Assembly: GCA_964619125.1 (NCBI GenBank) | Contig: CAZUCA010000007.1 | Location: 9,085-73,084, forward strand | DNA: 64,000 nucleotides | Direction: 5' to 3' | Source of the DNA: Owenweeksia sp964619125 | Lineage (GTDB): Bacteria > Bacteroidota > Bacteroidia > Flavobacteriales > Schleiferiaceae | Shown here: piece by piece, positions 17,259-26,918 of the stretch | Layout: each line of letters starts with the position of its first letter | Numbering within the stretch: position 1 is the stretch's first letter | The notes under the pieces: model-generated | What the model saw: the letters and a program-made list of their open reading frames with translations, nothing else | Database searches by the model: none | Told to the model about the DNA's origin: nothing | Translations under genes and position numbers: made by a program

Positions 17259-18041
17259 CTAAAAAATTTGGCGGATAAGCTCAGTCAAGCCTAACAGTAA
17301 CGCCGAGGAAATGCTCAAAATGACAATCAGCAGCCAGCGGATAATAACATTGGCCTTGGGCAGAAAAAGTATGTAGCGGGCGCCGATAAAAGCGCCAATC
17401 CCCTGCCCCACCGCCAGGGCCACACCAGGCAGCCAATGAATATGGCCGCTGGCAATAAAAACTATAAAAGCCGGCAAAACGAATACCGCCGCCAGGATGA
17501 GCTTAATAATATTGGCATCGCGCAAACTGTAATGCGCAATCAGTACCAGTACGCTTAGGAGCATTATGCCAATGCCCATTTGTAGAAAGCCGCCGTAAAC
17601 GGCGATCACGAAAATCATAAAAGCATTGAGCCAGGTACGATGATTTTTGCCCACATCGGTGGAGCGTTGCCATTTGCTGGGACGGGTGATCAGGGTGATC
17701 AGCAGCAGCAGCATAATCAGGCCGATGATGGTGCGCAGTAGTTGGGGATCAATCTCCACGGCAATAAAAGCGCCCAGCACCGAACCCAGTACGGCCGGAA
17801 TAAAAAACCACACACTTTGCCCCAGCAGCATTTTGGTGCGCTTGCTGCGCTTGAGGCTGAGCACGGCGGTAACGGTTTGCACAAAGGCACCGATGCGATT
17901 GGTGGCATTGGCTACATCGGCCGGCATGCCGGTAAAAATCAGCAGCGAAAGGGTGATGGCGGAGCCATTACCGGCCAGGGTGTTAATCACACCGGCGGCC
18001 AGCCCGCCAAGGATAAAGAGTATGTAATCCTGCCATTCCAA
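17259..18041 (-). CDS. TSUP family permease (sulfite exporter TauE/SafE)
   Basis: A 260-residue protein with about eight transmembrane helices. The TSUP features are GGLAAGVINTLAGNGSAIT near the N-terminus and a second half-repeat, VYGGFLQMGIGIML. The frame is open to an ATG at 18122, but the extra 27 residues fall in repeat-like DNA with no family resemblance. The TTG at 18041 (LEWQDYILFIL...) is therefore preferred, with a near-consensus -7 box just upstream. TSUP proteins move sulfite, sulfonates or related anions; the substrate is not determinable. First gene of the permease-methyltransferase-ZIP operon. Confidence 0.85.
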   Translation of the reverse strand: MEWQDYILFILGGLAAGVINTLAGNGSAITLSLLIFTGMPADVANATNRIGAFVQTVTAVLSLKRSKRTKMLLGQSVWFFIPAVLGSVLGAFIAVEIDPQLLRTIIGLIMLLLLITLITRPSKWQRSTDVGKNHRTWLNAFMIFVIAVYGGFLQMGIGIMLLSVLVLIAHYSLRDANIIKLILAAVFVLPAFIVFIASGHIHWLPGVALAVGQGIGAFIGARYILFLPKANVIIRWLLIVILSISSALLLGLTELIRQIF

Positions 18042-18046
18042 GTGTG

Positions 18047-18054
18047 CGAAAGTA
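18047..18054 (-). promoter_or_regulatory. Putative -7 box (TACTTTCG) of the TSUP operon
   Basis: Minus-strand TACTTTCG, one mismatch to TAnnTTTG, ends 5 nt upstream of the proposed TTG start at 18041. The spacing would give an almost leaderless mRNA. Confidence 0.4.
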
Positions 18055-18205
18055 AGGTATCTGGTATTAGAGAGAAGACAAATCCGAAATCCTAAAAAGA
18101 GATACTCGAAATAATAACTCAAATACTAAACTCTAAAACTTCGCCACTAAGCCAACAAGGCTCTAAGGTACACTAAGGCCACTCTTCGTGTTTCTTAGTG
18201 TCTTT

Positions 18206-18305
18206 NNNNNNNNNNNNNNNNNNNNNNNNNNNNNNNNNNNNNNNNNNNNNNNNNNNNNNNNNNNNNNNNNNNNNNNNNNNNNNNNNNNNNNNNNNNNNNN
18301 NNNNN
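18206..18305. other. Assembly gap (100 N)
   Basis: Exactly 100 N, the conventional size for a gap of unknown length. It lies inside the first repeat unit. The left flank ends ...TTAGTGTCTTT and the right flank starts CTGTCTTGG, which is continuous in the other copies. The number of repeat units here is therefore not known. Confidence 0.97.
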
Positions 18306-18850
18306 CTGTCTTGGTGGTTTTTCCTCACGCTAATAATCGGTGGGAATCAGCGTAATCTGTGTTAGCAAAAGCCTCAATCCGTAAAACTCTTAAGCTTCGC
18401 CACTAAGCCACCAAGGCTCTAAGGTACACTAAGGCCACTCTTCGTGTTTCTTAGTGTCTTTCTGTCTTGGTGGTTTTTCCTCACGCTAATAATCGGTGGG
18501 AATCAGCGTAATCTGTTTTAGCAAAAGCCTCAATCCGTAAAACTCTAAAGCTTCGCCACTAAGACACCAAGGCACTAAGTTGCACTAAAGCACGCTTCGT
18601 GTTTCTTAGTGTCTTTCTGTCTTGGTGGTTTTTCCTCACACTGGTAATCGGTGAGAATCAGCGTAATCTGTGTTAGCAAAAGCCTTAATCCGTAAAACTC
18701 TTAAGCTTCGCCACTAAGCCACCAAGGCACTAAGGTGCACCAGGTCTTTTCTTTGTGTTACTTGCTGCCTTTCTGCCTTTGTGGTTCAGTTATAAACCCG
18801 AAATCCTAAAGGGGAAAATTGGAAATATGGCTTAAATCCTAAGCTCTAAA

Positions 18851-18922
18851 GCCACGCCACTAGGTCATCAGGGCTCAAAGAGGCACCAAGTCCATTCTTC
18901 GGGTCTTCCTGGCTTTGTGGTT
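18851..18922. repeat. Degenerate fifth hairpin unit
   Basis: GCCACGCCACTAGGTCATCA pairs imperfectly with a distal arm ending CTGGCTTTGTGGTT around a central TTCTTCGGG. It keeps the layout of the array unit but only part of the sequence, so it looks like an old copy at the right edge. Confidence 0.6.
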
Positions 18923-18990
18923 AAAAATCAGGAGGGTATAATACGTTCAAAGATACTTTGGGGTGAGATTTTGTTCAAACATTGAACTTT

Positions 18991-19040
18991 GAACCCCGCC
19001 TGAACGGTCTGGCGACAGTCAATCGGGCAGGCTTAAACTT
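18991..19040 (-). repeat. Dispersed 3'-end element, copy B
   Basis: On the minus strand the arms AAGTTTAAGCCTGCCC and GTTCAGGCGGGGTTC match copy A at 627-676. It starts 9 nt after the symporter stop codon and reads in the direction of transcription, as copy A does after the oxygenase gene. The middle 20 bases differ between the copies. Confidence 0.55.
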
Positions 19041-19049
19041 TAAAGCAGT

Positions 19050-20828
<1,779 letters not shown>

Positions 20829-20858
20829 GAATCAAAGAAATAGGAAAAGGCGAATATC

Positions 20859-20866
20859 TAAATTTG
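20859..20866 (+). promoter_or_regulatory. -7 promoter box TAAATTTG
   Basis: An exact TAnnTTTG match 20 nt upstream of the ATG at 20887. It serves the small lipoprotein and the overlapping RNA methyltransferase gene. Confidence 0.65.
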
Positions 20867-20886
20867 CGCCCTTAAACCACAAAGCC

Positions 20887-21222
20887 ATGAAAAAATACCT
20901 TCGTTTGATCGCCATCTCCGCTTTGGTGGCCTGCCAGCCTAATACCGGCGCCGCGGACGATGAAAACCTGGTTTCGCAAAGGGTATTCACCAGCCGCCTG
21001 GGTGGGCAGGAAGTATATGGAGTGCAGTTGCAAACCACCGGTAGCAAGCGGGGTTTTGCCAGTTATGCCATCCAGTTATCGCTGGACAATAAGGTATGGC
21101 TCGATACTCAGCGGGTGCAGATTATTCCGAATGATACCCTTGAGTCGGAAATTATTTTTAGCGAGGCGGTGACAGTAAAGGGCAAGGAGCCCCAACTGAG
21201 AATTGAAAGAATAGAGAAGTGA
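20887..21222 (+). CDS. Small putative lipoprotein of unknown function
   Basis: A 111-residue protein starting at the ATG 20 nt after a consensus -7 box, although the frame is open further upstream. The N-terminus MKKYLRLIAISALVACQPN is a lipoprotein signal with the lipobox Cys at residue 16. The rest is predicted beta-rich (SRLGGQEVYGVQL, GFASYAIQLSLDNKVW). No family is recognised. Its TGA overlaps the GTG start of the methyltransferase gene, so the two are translationally coupled. A small lipoprotein next to an RNA methyltransferase has no obvious functional link. Confidence 0.7.
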   Translation: MKKYLRLIAISALVACQPNTGAADDENLVSQRVFTSRLGGQEVYGVQLQTTGSKRGFASYAIQLSLDNKVWLDTQRVQIIPNDTLESEIIFSEAVTVKGKEPQLRIERIEK

Positions 21223-22385
21223 GTGATTTGAAAATGCTGGCGAAAACGCCGCAAGGTATGGAAGAAGTACTGGCCAAGGAATTGCGTCAGCTGGGTGCCT
21301 ACGACATTGTAAAAGTAAAGCGGGGGGTAAAATTTGCCGGTGATCTTGGCTTTCTATACAAAGCCAATTTATGGCTGCGCACTGCTTTGCGCATTCTAGT
21401 GCCGATAAAGGAGTTCAAAGCTCGGAATGAAAAGGAGATCTATAAAAAGATCAAGGCCATCCCCTGGGAGGAGCATTTTGAGGTGGACAAGAGCATCATG
21501 GTGCACACTACCATCCACGCCAAGCAGTACCGCAACACCCTCTATATGGCGCAAAATGTTAAGGATGCGGTGGTTGATCGTTTCAGGGAGATCAGCGATA
21601 AACGCCCCTCGGTAGATACCCAAAACCCCAACGTCCGCATTGACATTTACATTCAAAACGAGAATGTGGTGGTTTCACTTGACTCTTCCGGGGCCTCCCT
21701 GCACAAGCGCGGCTACCGTCAGGAGGCTGACCGGGCTCCTATCAGTGAGGTATTGGCCGCCGGTATCCTGAAACTGGCCGGCTGGGATGGCATGGCTAAT
21801 TTCTACGATCCCATGTGTGGCAGTGGCACTTTTCTGGTGGAGGCTGCCCTGATGGCGCATAACATCCCTCCCAATGTTTATCGCAAGGACTTCAGTTTTA
21901 TGAACTGGAAGAATTTTGACGAAGAGCTCTACCAGTTGCTCTTTGACAAAGCCCTGCAAAAAGAAAAGAACTTCCACTTCAGTATAAACGGTTACGACAA
22001 GGAGTCGAGAGTATTAATGAAGGCCCGCAAGAATCTCAAGAGTGCCCTGATGGACGAGCAGGTGAAAACCGAAAAGGCTGACTTTCTCAATTTCAACCCC
22101 ACCCGCGAGCCTAAAAGACCGGGAATCCTGGTTTTCAACCCGCCCTATGGGGAAAAATTAGAGGCTGACATTCCCGAGTTATACCGGGGTATTGGTGATA
22201 CTCTGAAAAATAAGTTTGCGGGTTTTACCGCCTGGATATTTACCGCCAGTGCAGAAGGCATTAAAAATATCGGCCTCAAGCCCTCCCAAAAAATTGCTCT
22301 TAAAAATGGAAACCTCGATGCCTGGCTACTTCGCTATGATCTTTACGAAGGCACGCGTAAACAAAAAGCCCAGGAAGAAGCATAA
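21219..22385 (+). CDS. THUMP-domain class I RNA methyltransferase (RlmL-N/TrmN-like)
   Basis: A 388-residue protein with GTG start in the GTGA overlap. An N-terminal ferredoxin-like/THUMP domain (residues about 1-160, KTPQGMEEVLAKELRQLG, VDIYIQ-like strands, RGYRQEADRAPISE) is followed by a Rossmann methyltransferase domain with YDPMCGSGTFLVEAALMA (SAM-binding motif I) and VFNPPYGEKL (NPPY catalytic motif of N-methylating enzymes). The architecture matches the YcbY/RlmL N-terminal half, which makes m2G in 23S rRNA. The C-terminal RlmK half is absent, as usual in Bacteroidota. A tRNA target cannot be ruled out. Confidence 0.9.
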   Translation: MSDLKMLAKTPQGMEEVLAKELRQLGAYDIVKVKRGVKFAGDLGFLYKANLWLRTALRILVPIKEFKARNEKEIYKKIKAIPWEEHFEVDKSIMVHTTIHAKQYRNTLYMAQNVKDAVVDRFREISDKRPSVDTQNPNVRIDIYIQNENVVVSLDSSGASLHKRGYRQEADRAPISEVLAAGILKLAGWDGMANFYDPMCGSGTFLVEAALMAHNIPPNVYRKDFSFMNWKNFDEELYQLLFDKALQKEKNFHFSINGYDKESRVLMKARKNLKSALMDEQVKTEKADFLNFNPTREPKRPGILVFNPPYGEKLEADIPELYRGIGDTLKNKFAGFTAWIFTASAEGIKNIGLKPSQKIALKNGNLDAWLLRYDLYEGTRKQKAQEEA

Positions 22386-22389
22386 AAAA

Positions 22390-23448
22390 ATGAGTATACG
22401 CAAGTACCTTCCACTGTCAGCAGGCCTGCTGATCATTATTCTCATGGTCACCTCCTGTTCGGGTGATGCCAGCTCAAAGGTGAAATCTGAAAAAGCCACT
22501 CTGAGCGGCGAGCGCAGTCATTATGCGTTGGGCGAGGAAATCAGGTTAAAGCTGTCTGCTGATGGGGTTGATTCAATTTGGTTTGAAGGGGTGGAAAACG
22601 CCCGCTACCTTCCAGGCAGCGAGGAGGTTGAACTAAGCTTCGGCAGTTGTGGCACCCGCCTGGTAAAAACACACATTTGGCATGATGGGCAGCAGTCGCA
22701 GGCCAGTATGCGCATTACTATCTACAGCCCTGCACCGGCGCAGAAGCTCAGTTATCAGCTGATGGAAACTATTGCTCACAATCCCAATTCCTATACGCAA
22801 GGCCTGGAGTTTTACCAGGAGAATTTATACGAAAGCCGGGGACAGTATGGGCAGTCGGGCATTGATCGTTTTGAGGAAGAATTGCTACAGGCAGATAAAA
22901 GCTATGACTTACCCGCCGACATCTTTGGCGAAGGCCTTACTGCCTTTAATAACAAAATAGTGCAGCTCAGCTGGCGGGAACGCAAGGTGTTTTTTTACAC
23001 CCCGGCGCTGGAGCTGCTCCAGGAGCGAGCATTTCCGCTTAATGAAGGCTGGGGTATTTGCCACCAGCAGGATCAACTTCTTGTGAGTGATGGCAGCCAT
23101 CGTCTCTATCGCTTCGACTCTTTGCTGGTAATGCAGGAAATAAAGGAAGTTTATGAAGGTAAAGAGGCCCTCAGCCGCCTCAATGAACTTGAGTTTGTAG
23201 AAGGCTATGTTTGGGCAAATGTATACCGCAGCAATCTCATTTTTCGCATCAACCCCCAAACCGGGGTAGCTGATGCCTACCTCGATCTTTCACCGCTGCG
23301 GGCACAGCTGCAAAACCCTATGGCCGAAGTGATGAATGGTATTGCCTGGCACCCCGGGCGCCAACAATTTCTGGTGACCGGCAAGTACTGGGACAAAGCC
23401 TTCTGGATTGCCATAGATGAAAGTGCCCCAGGCGAAGCGTTTCCGTAA
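22390..23448 (+). CDS. Glutaminyl-peptide cyclotransferase-like lipoprotein
   Basis: A 352-residue protein from the ATG at 22390, 4 bp after the methyltransferase stop; upstream in-frame sequence is overlap with that gene. A lipoprotein signal (LIIILMVTSCSGD, Cys near residue 24) is followed by an Ig-like domain of about 90 residues. A beta-propeller domain of the papaya-type glutaminyl cyclase family follows: NPNSYTQGLEFYQENLYESRGQYGQS, EGLTAFNN, LNELEFVEGYVWANVY and NGIAWHPGRQQFLVTGKYW. The enzyme forms N-terminal pyroglutamate on exported proteins. Many proteins exported from Bacteroidota have Gln after the signal cleavage site, and the membrane-anchored location fits that role. Confidence 0.87.
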   Translation: MSIRKYLPLSAGLLIIILMVTSCSGDASSKVKSEKATLSGERSHYALGEEIRLKLSADGVDSIWFEGVENARYLPGSEEVELSFGSCGTRLVKTHIWHDGQQSQASMRITIYSPAPAQKLSYQLMETIAHNPNSYTQGLEFYQENLYESRGQYGQSGIDRFEEELLQADKSYDLPADIFGEGLTAFNNKIVQLSWRERKVFFYTPALELLQERAFPLNEGWGICHQQDQLLVSDGSHRLYRFDSLLVMQEIKEVYEGKEALSRLNELEFVEGYVWANVYRSNLIFRINPQTGVADAYLDLSPLRAQLQNPMAEVMNGIAWHPGRQQFLVTGKYWDKAFWIAIDESAPGEAFP

Positions 23449-23462
23449 AGAATAAATGCCTG

Positions 23463-23813
23463 TTAGCTGAAGTGGGGCCTGGCCTGCTCGATGGTTTTGG
23501 CAGCGTTGCCGATAAAAATCTTGTCATCCACCACAATCACCGGTCTTTTTAAGAAGGTATATTCCTCCAGAATAAGCTCGCGATAATCTTCTTCTGACAA
23601 CTTCTTATCCTTAAGCCCCAGGCTTTTATATTTCTGGGCCCGTCTGCTGAAAAGCGGTTCGTAACCACCGGCCAGCGCCGCCATTTCATCGAGCTGCGCA
23701 GGGGTAACAGGATTACTTTTTATATCCTGTACCATCACGCTATCATCTGGCTGTAGCTCCTGCAGGATGCGCTTACAGGTATTACAGGTGGAAAGGTGGT
23801 AAATCTTCTTCAT
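23463..23813 (-). CDS. ArsC/Spx-family thioredoxin-fold protein (arsenate reductase-like)
   Basis: A 116-residue protein with the ArsC-family fold. CNTCKR (Cys10, Cys13) is at the start of the first helix, NPVTPAQLDEM in the inserted helical part, a Lys-rich segment SLGLKDKKLSEEDY, and KRPVIVVDDKIFIG (the RPxxxxDD stretch of the family). Real arsenate reductases have CGTCxxA and several anion-binding Arg. The CxxC here is closer to Spx/MgsR- or YffB-like members, so arsenate reduction is not established. It is monocistronic from a consensus -7 box 14 nt upstream, divergent from the VOC gene. Confidence 0.85.
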   Translation of the reverse strand: MKKIYHLSTCNTCKRILQELQPDDSVMVQDIKSNPVTPAQLDEMAALAGGYEPLFSRRAQKYKSLGLKDKKLSEEDYRELILEEYTFLKRPVIVVDDKIFIGNAAKTIEQARPHFS

Positions 23814-23827
23814 GCTATAATTTGTGA

Positions 23828-23835
23828 CAAAACTA
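23828..23835 (-). promoter_or_regulatory. -7 promoter box TAGTTTTG (ArsC-like gene)
   Basis: Minus-strand TAGTTTTG matches TAnnTTTG exactly, 14 nt upstream of the ATG at 23813. Confidence 0.65.
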
Positions 23836-23910
23836 AGCCGCTAGTGGCAATTGAAGGGCAAAAGTTTACGCTTAGTCTTACCTTTAAGAGAACCGCAAAC
23901 CGCAGCCCAC

Positions 23911-24324
23911 ATGAGCGATCCAGAAAAACTATTCGAAAATTCGGAGCTCACCACTATTCTGGTGGTAAGTGATATGACTGCCGCCAAAAAATTTTACCTG
24001 GAAAAATTAGGCGCGGAGTTGTTCCGCGAATACGGCGGCAACTCTACGGTAATTAACTTTCTTAAGCACTGGATCCTGCTGGTAACTGAAGGCGGGCCTA
24101 CCGCCGATAAACCCGGAATCAGCTTTAGGCCTCCTGCTTCGCCGATGCCGATAAGCCACTCTTTCACTATCAGGGTGGATGATTGCCAAAAAACCTATAA
24201 AAGCCTGCTGGCCCGGGGAGTGGAATTTATCACCCCACCCTATGACTGGGGAACAGAGCTGCGGTGCTTTTTTAAAGACCCCGATGGTCATTTGTGGGAA
24301 ATAAGCGAATCGAAACAAGCCTAG
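23911..24324 (+). CDS. VOC (glyoxalase/dioxygenase) superfamily protein
   Basis: A 137-residue single VOC module. ELTTILVVSDMTAAKKFYLEKLGAE opens the fold, followed by a central strand set and the closing VEFITPPYDWGTELRCFFKDPDGHLWEI, where the DPDGHxxEI motif carries the usual metal-ligand Glu. The start at 23911 fits the family; the upstream in-frame stretch is intergenic. The possible metal ligands suggest glyoxalase-, dioxygenase- or thiol-transferase-like activity, but the substrate is unknown. The bacillithiol pathway in this organism makes a thiol-transfer role conceivable (inference). The gene ends about 70 bp before priA. Confidence 0.85.
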   Translation: MSDPEKLFENSELTTILVVSDMTAAKKFYLEKLGAELFREYGGNSTVINFLKHWILLVTEGGPTADKPGISFRPPASPMPISHSFTIRVDDCQKTYKSLLARGVEFITPPYDWGTELRCFFKDPDGHLWEISESKQA

Positions 24325-24392
24325 CAATATTTAAGGCCAGGGCTGAAATTGCTACTGGAGCCTTCCCCGAATTTTCTTCATTTTTGCAGGCT

Positions 24393-26864
24393 ATGGAGCA
24401 TTTTGCCGAAGTCATACTGCCGCTGGCCCTGCCGCAAAACTTTACCTACAGCATACCTGCGCATTTGCTTGAGCAGGTAGCCCCCGGCAAACGTGTAATT
24501 GTACAGTTTGGCAAGCGCAAGCTCTATACAGCCCTGGTTTACGAGCTGCACCAAAATCCACCCCGTGACTTTAAACCTAAACCATTGCTGGAAGTAGAGG
24601 ATCAGCAGCCGGTGGCAGGGCCCATCCAACTAAAGTTCTGGCGCTGGATGGCTGACTACTACCTCTGCAGTATGGGCGAAGTGATGACCGCTGCCCTGCC
24701 CTCAGGCCTGAAACTGGAGAGCGAAACGGCTGTAATGCGCAATCAACTCAAGAAGCTGGTAGACGAAGAGCTCAGTGATCCCGAGTTTTTAGTGATGGAA
24801 GCCCTGGAGCAGCAGGAGGTGCTGAATATAAAAGAGATCAGCGAGATTACCGGTCTCAAAAACCCGCTGCGCATCATCCAGCAGTTACTAGGCAAGCACT
24901 ACATTCTGCTGCAGGAAGAAATAAAAGGGGGCTACAAGCCACGGCAAAAAAAACTGGTGCGGCTGCATCCCTCACAAAGCCCTGAAACAGTAAGTAGTAT
25001 GTTTGAAGATCTGGCCAAGGCTCATAAACAAAAGGAGTTGCTGCTGGCCTATTTTAAGATGGCGGGCGATCTTTCGAGGGAAAATAGTGAGGAAGGCTAC
25101 CCGCCGGTATTGGCGGCCAAATTACTGAAAGTGGCGTCGGCGAGTGATTCTTCCCTGAAAGGCCTCGCTGAAAAAGCTTTTCTCCAGGTTTATTTCGATG
25201 CACCCCCCGAGGAAATTGAGCTGCAAAGCACCAGTAAGTTTTATGCCCTCAATGAGGAGCAACAGGAAGGGCTGGCAAGTTTACAGGAGCAATATCAACA
25301 ACAAACCGTGAACCTTCTGTATGGGGTTACCTCATCGGGGAAAACCGAACTTTACGTGCGTTTTATCGAGGAGCAGCTCCAACAGCAGAAACAGGTGTTG
25401 TACCTGGTTCCTGAGATCGCTCTCACCACTCAGTTAATAAACCGGCTTCGACGTTACTTTGGTGAGAAGGTGCTGGTTTACCATTCGCGCTTCAGTGATC
25501 GCGAGCGGGTGGAAACCTGGCTTAAGCTGGCCGAAAACCCCCAGCAAGCTTATTTAATTGTTGGTGCCCGCAGCAGCCTCTTTCTCCCTTTTCAGAATTT
25601 GGGCTTCGTGATTGTGGACGAGGAGCACGAGAGCAGTTTCAAGCAGTTTGACCCCGCCCCCCGTTACCACGCCCGCGATGCCGCAATATGGCTGGCGCAT
25701 TTATTTGACGCCAAGGTACTGCTGGGATCCGCTACCCCTTCTATCGAAAGTTATCAAAATGCCCTGGACGGCAAGTATGGGATGGCCACCCTAAGCCGCC
25801 GCCACCAGGATATTCCCATGCCTGAAATACAATGCATCGATCTGAAAGAAGCTCGTCGTAAAAAGCGCATGCACGGGGCTTTCAGTAAGGAACTGGTTGA
25901 TGAAATCAAGGAGGTGTTGTTGTTGGGCAAACAAGTTATTCTCTTCCAAAACCGCCGGGGCTTTTCCACCATGCTACAGTGCCAGAACTGTGGTCACGTA
26001 AATGAGTGCAAAAACTGTGATATTACCCTTACCTATCACAAGCACATCGACCTGCTGCGTTGCCATTACTGCGGTTTTAGCCGGCAAATACCCTCCCGTT
26101 GCCCGGCCTGCGCCAGCTATGATGTAAAGGCACTAGGCTTTGGCACCGAGAAGATCGAAGACGAATTGAAGCTTATTATTCCTGAGGCCCGGATTAAACG
26201 GATGGACCTGGACACCACCCGAAAGAAAAATGCCTATCAGAATATTATCAGTGATTTTGAAGAGGGTGAGATCGACATCCTGATTGGAACTCAAATGGTC
26301 ACCAAGGGTTTGGATTTTGAAAACGTAGCCCTAGTGGGGATTATCAACGCCGATAATCTGCTCCACTTCCCTGACTTCCGCAGTCACGAGCGCGCCTATC
26401 AGCTGATGGCTCAGGTGGCGGGCCGGGCCGGCCGCAAGGGCCAGCGGGGAAAGGTGTTGATTCAAACCGCCGAACCCTATCACAGCATCATCCGCAAAGT
26501 GATGGACAATGACTACCGGGGGATGTACGAGGATCAGCGCTACGAGCGCAAAAACTTCATCTATCCCCCTTATTGCCGGCTGATAAACATCACTTTGAAG
26601 CACCGCGACCGGGATAAACTGAAACACAGTGCCACTGCCATCGGCCGTGAACTTCGCTCGGTATTTGGGCAACGGGTATTAGGGCCTGAATTTCCACTGA
26701 CCGCGCGCCTGCGCAACTTTTACCAGATGGAAATATTACTGAAATTTGAAAAAAGCATCAGCCTGGCTAAAGCCAAAAAACTGCTCTACGACAGCGTGGA
26801 AGGCTTTATGGCCCGCAATGGCGAATACAAGGTTCAGATAGTGTACGACGTGGATCCCATGTAG
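24393..26864 (+). CDS. priA: Primosomal protein N' (replication restart helicase PriA)
   Basis: An 823-residue protein from the ATG at 24393. Domains in order: the 3'-DNA-binding domain (FAEVILPLALPQNFTYSIP), a winged-helix region, helicase core with Walker A GVTSSGKTE, DEEH box, GSATPSIES, the zinc-binding insertion with CQNCGHVNECKNCD, CHYCG and CPAC (eight Cys), GTEKIEDEL, GTQMVTKGLDFENVALVG, QVAGRAGRKGQRG, and the C-terminal domain. PriA recognises stalled forks and reloads the replicative helicase. An in-frame start exists upstream (24294), but it lies inside the VOC gene. All catalytic motifs look intact. Confidence 0.95.
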   Translation: MEHFAEVILPLALPQNFTYSIPAHLLEQVAPGKRVIVQFGKRKLYTALVYELHQNPPRDFKPKPLLEVEDQQPVAGPIQLKFWRWMADYYLCSMGEVMTAALPSGLKLESETAVMRNQLKKLVDEELSDPEFLVMEALEQQEVLNIKEISEITGLKNPLRIIQQLLGKHYILLQEEIKGGYKPRQKKLVRLHPSQSPETVSSMFEDLAKAHKQKELLLAYFKMAGDLSRENSEEGYPPVLAAKLLKVASASDSSLKGLAEKAFLQVYFDAPPEEIELQSTSKFYALNEEQQEGLASLQEQYQQQTVNLLYGVTSSGKTELYVRFIEEQLQQQKQVLYLVPEIALTTQLINRLRRYFGEKVLVYHSRFSDRERVETWLKLAENPQQAYLIVGARSSLFLPFQNLGFVIVDEEHESSFKQFDPAPRYHARDAAIWLAHLFDAKVLLGSATPSIESYQNALDGKYGMATLSRRHQDIPMPEIQCIDLKEARRKKRMHGAFSKELVDEIKEVLLLGKQVILFQNRRGFSTMLQCQNCGHVNECKNCDITLTYHKHIDLLRCHYCGFSRQIPSRCPACASYDVKALGFGTEKIEDELKLIIPEARIKRMDLDTTRKKNAYQNIISDFEEGEIDILIGTQMVTKGLDFENVALVGIINADNLLHFPDFRSHERAYQLMAQVAGRAGRKGQRGKVLIQTAEPYHSIIRKVMDNDYRGMYEDQRYERKNFIYPPYCRLINITLKHRDRDKLKHSATAIGRELRSVFGQRVLGPEFPLTARLRNFYQMEILLKFEKSISLAKAKKLLYDSVEGFMARNGEYKVQIVYDVDPM

Positions 26865-26888
26865 ACCTGAGCAAGTCAGTTTAAAATT

Positions 26889-26896
26889 TAAATTTG
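26889..26896 (+). promoter_or_regulatory. -7 promoter box TAAATTTG (FKBP gene)
   Basis: An exact TAnnTTTG match 22 nt upstream of the ATG at 26919. Confidence 0.65.
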
Positions 26897-26918
26897 TTAC
26901 CCTGAAAAAATTACTCGC

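Larger units (their letters stand above)
18081..18922. repeat. Tandem array of ~156-bp hairpin-forming repeats
   Basis: No gene is present between 18042 and 19049. Copies of a unit beginning CTTCGCCACTAAG start at 18139, 18395, 18551 and 18706 (periods 256 including 100 N, 156 and 155), with a decayed fifth copy at 18851. Each unit has arms CCACTAAGACACCAAGG and CCTTGG-like CTGTCTTGGTGG around CTTCGTG, giving an imperfect hairpin of about 73 nt (18556-18628 in the third copy), then about 80 bp of spacer containing AATCAGCGTAATCTG. A second motif, CCGAAATCCTAAA, occurs at 18084-18096 and again at 18798-18810. There is no coding content. Similar hairpin repeats are frequent in Bacteroidota intergenic DNA, from memory. 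Confidence 0.85.

Noticed and set aside
18120..18922. CRISPR array
   Set aside because: The repeat unit is about 156 bp with near-identical spacers between units. CRISPR repeats are short with unique spacers, and no cas genes are near.
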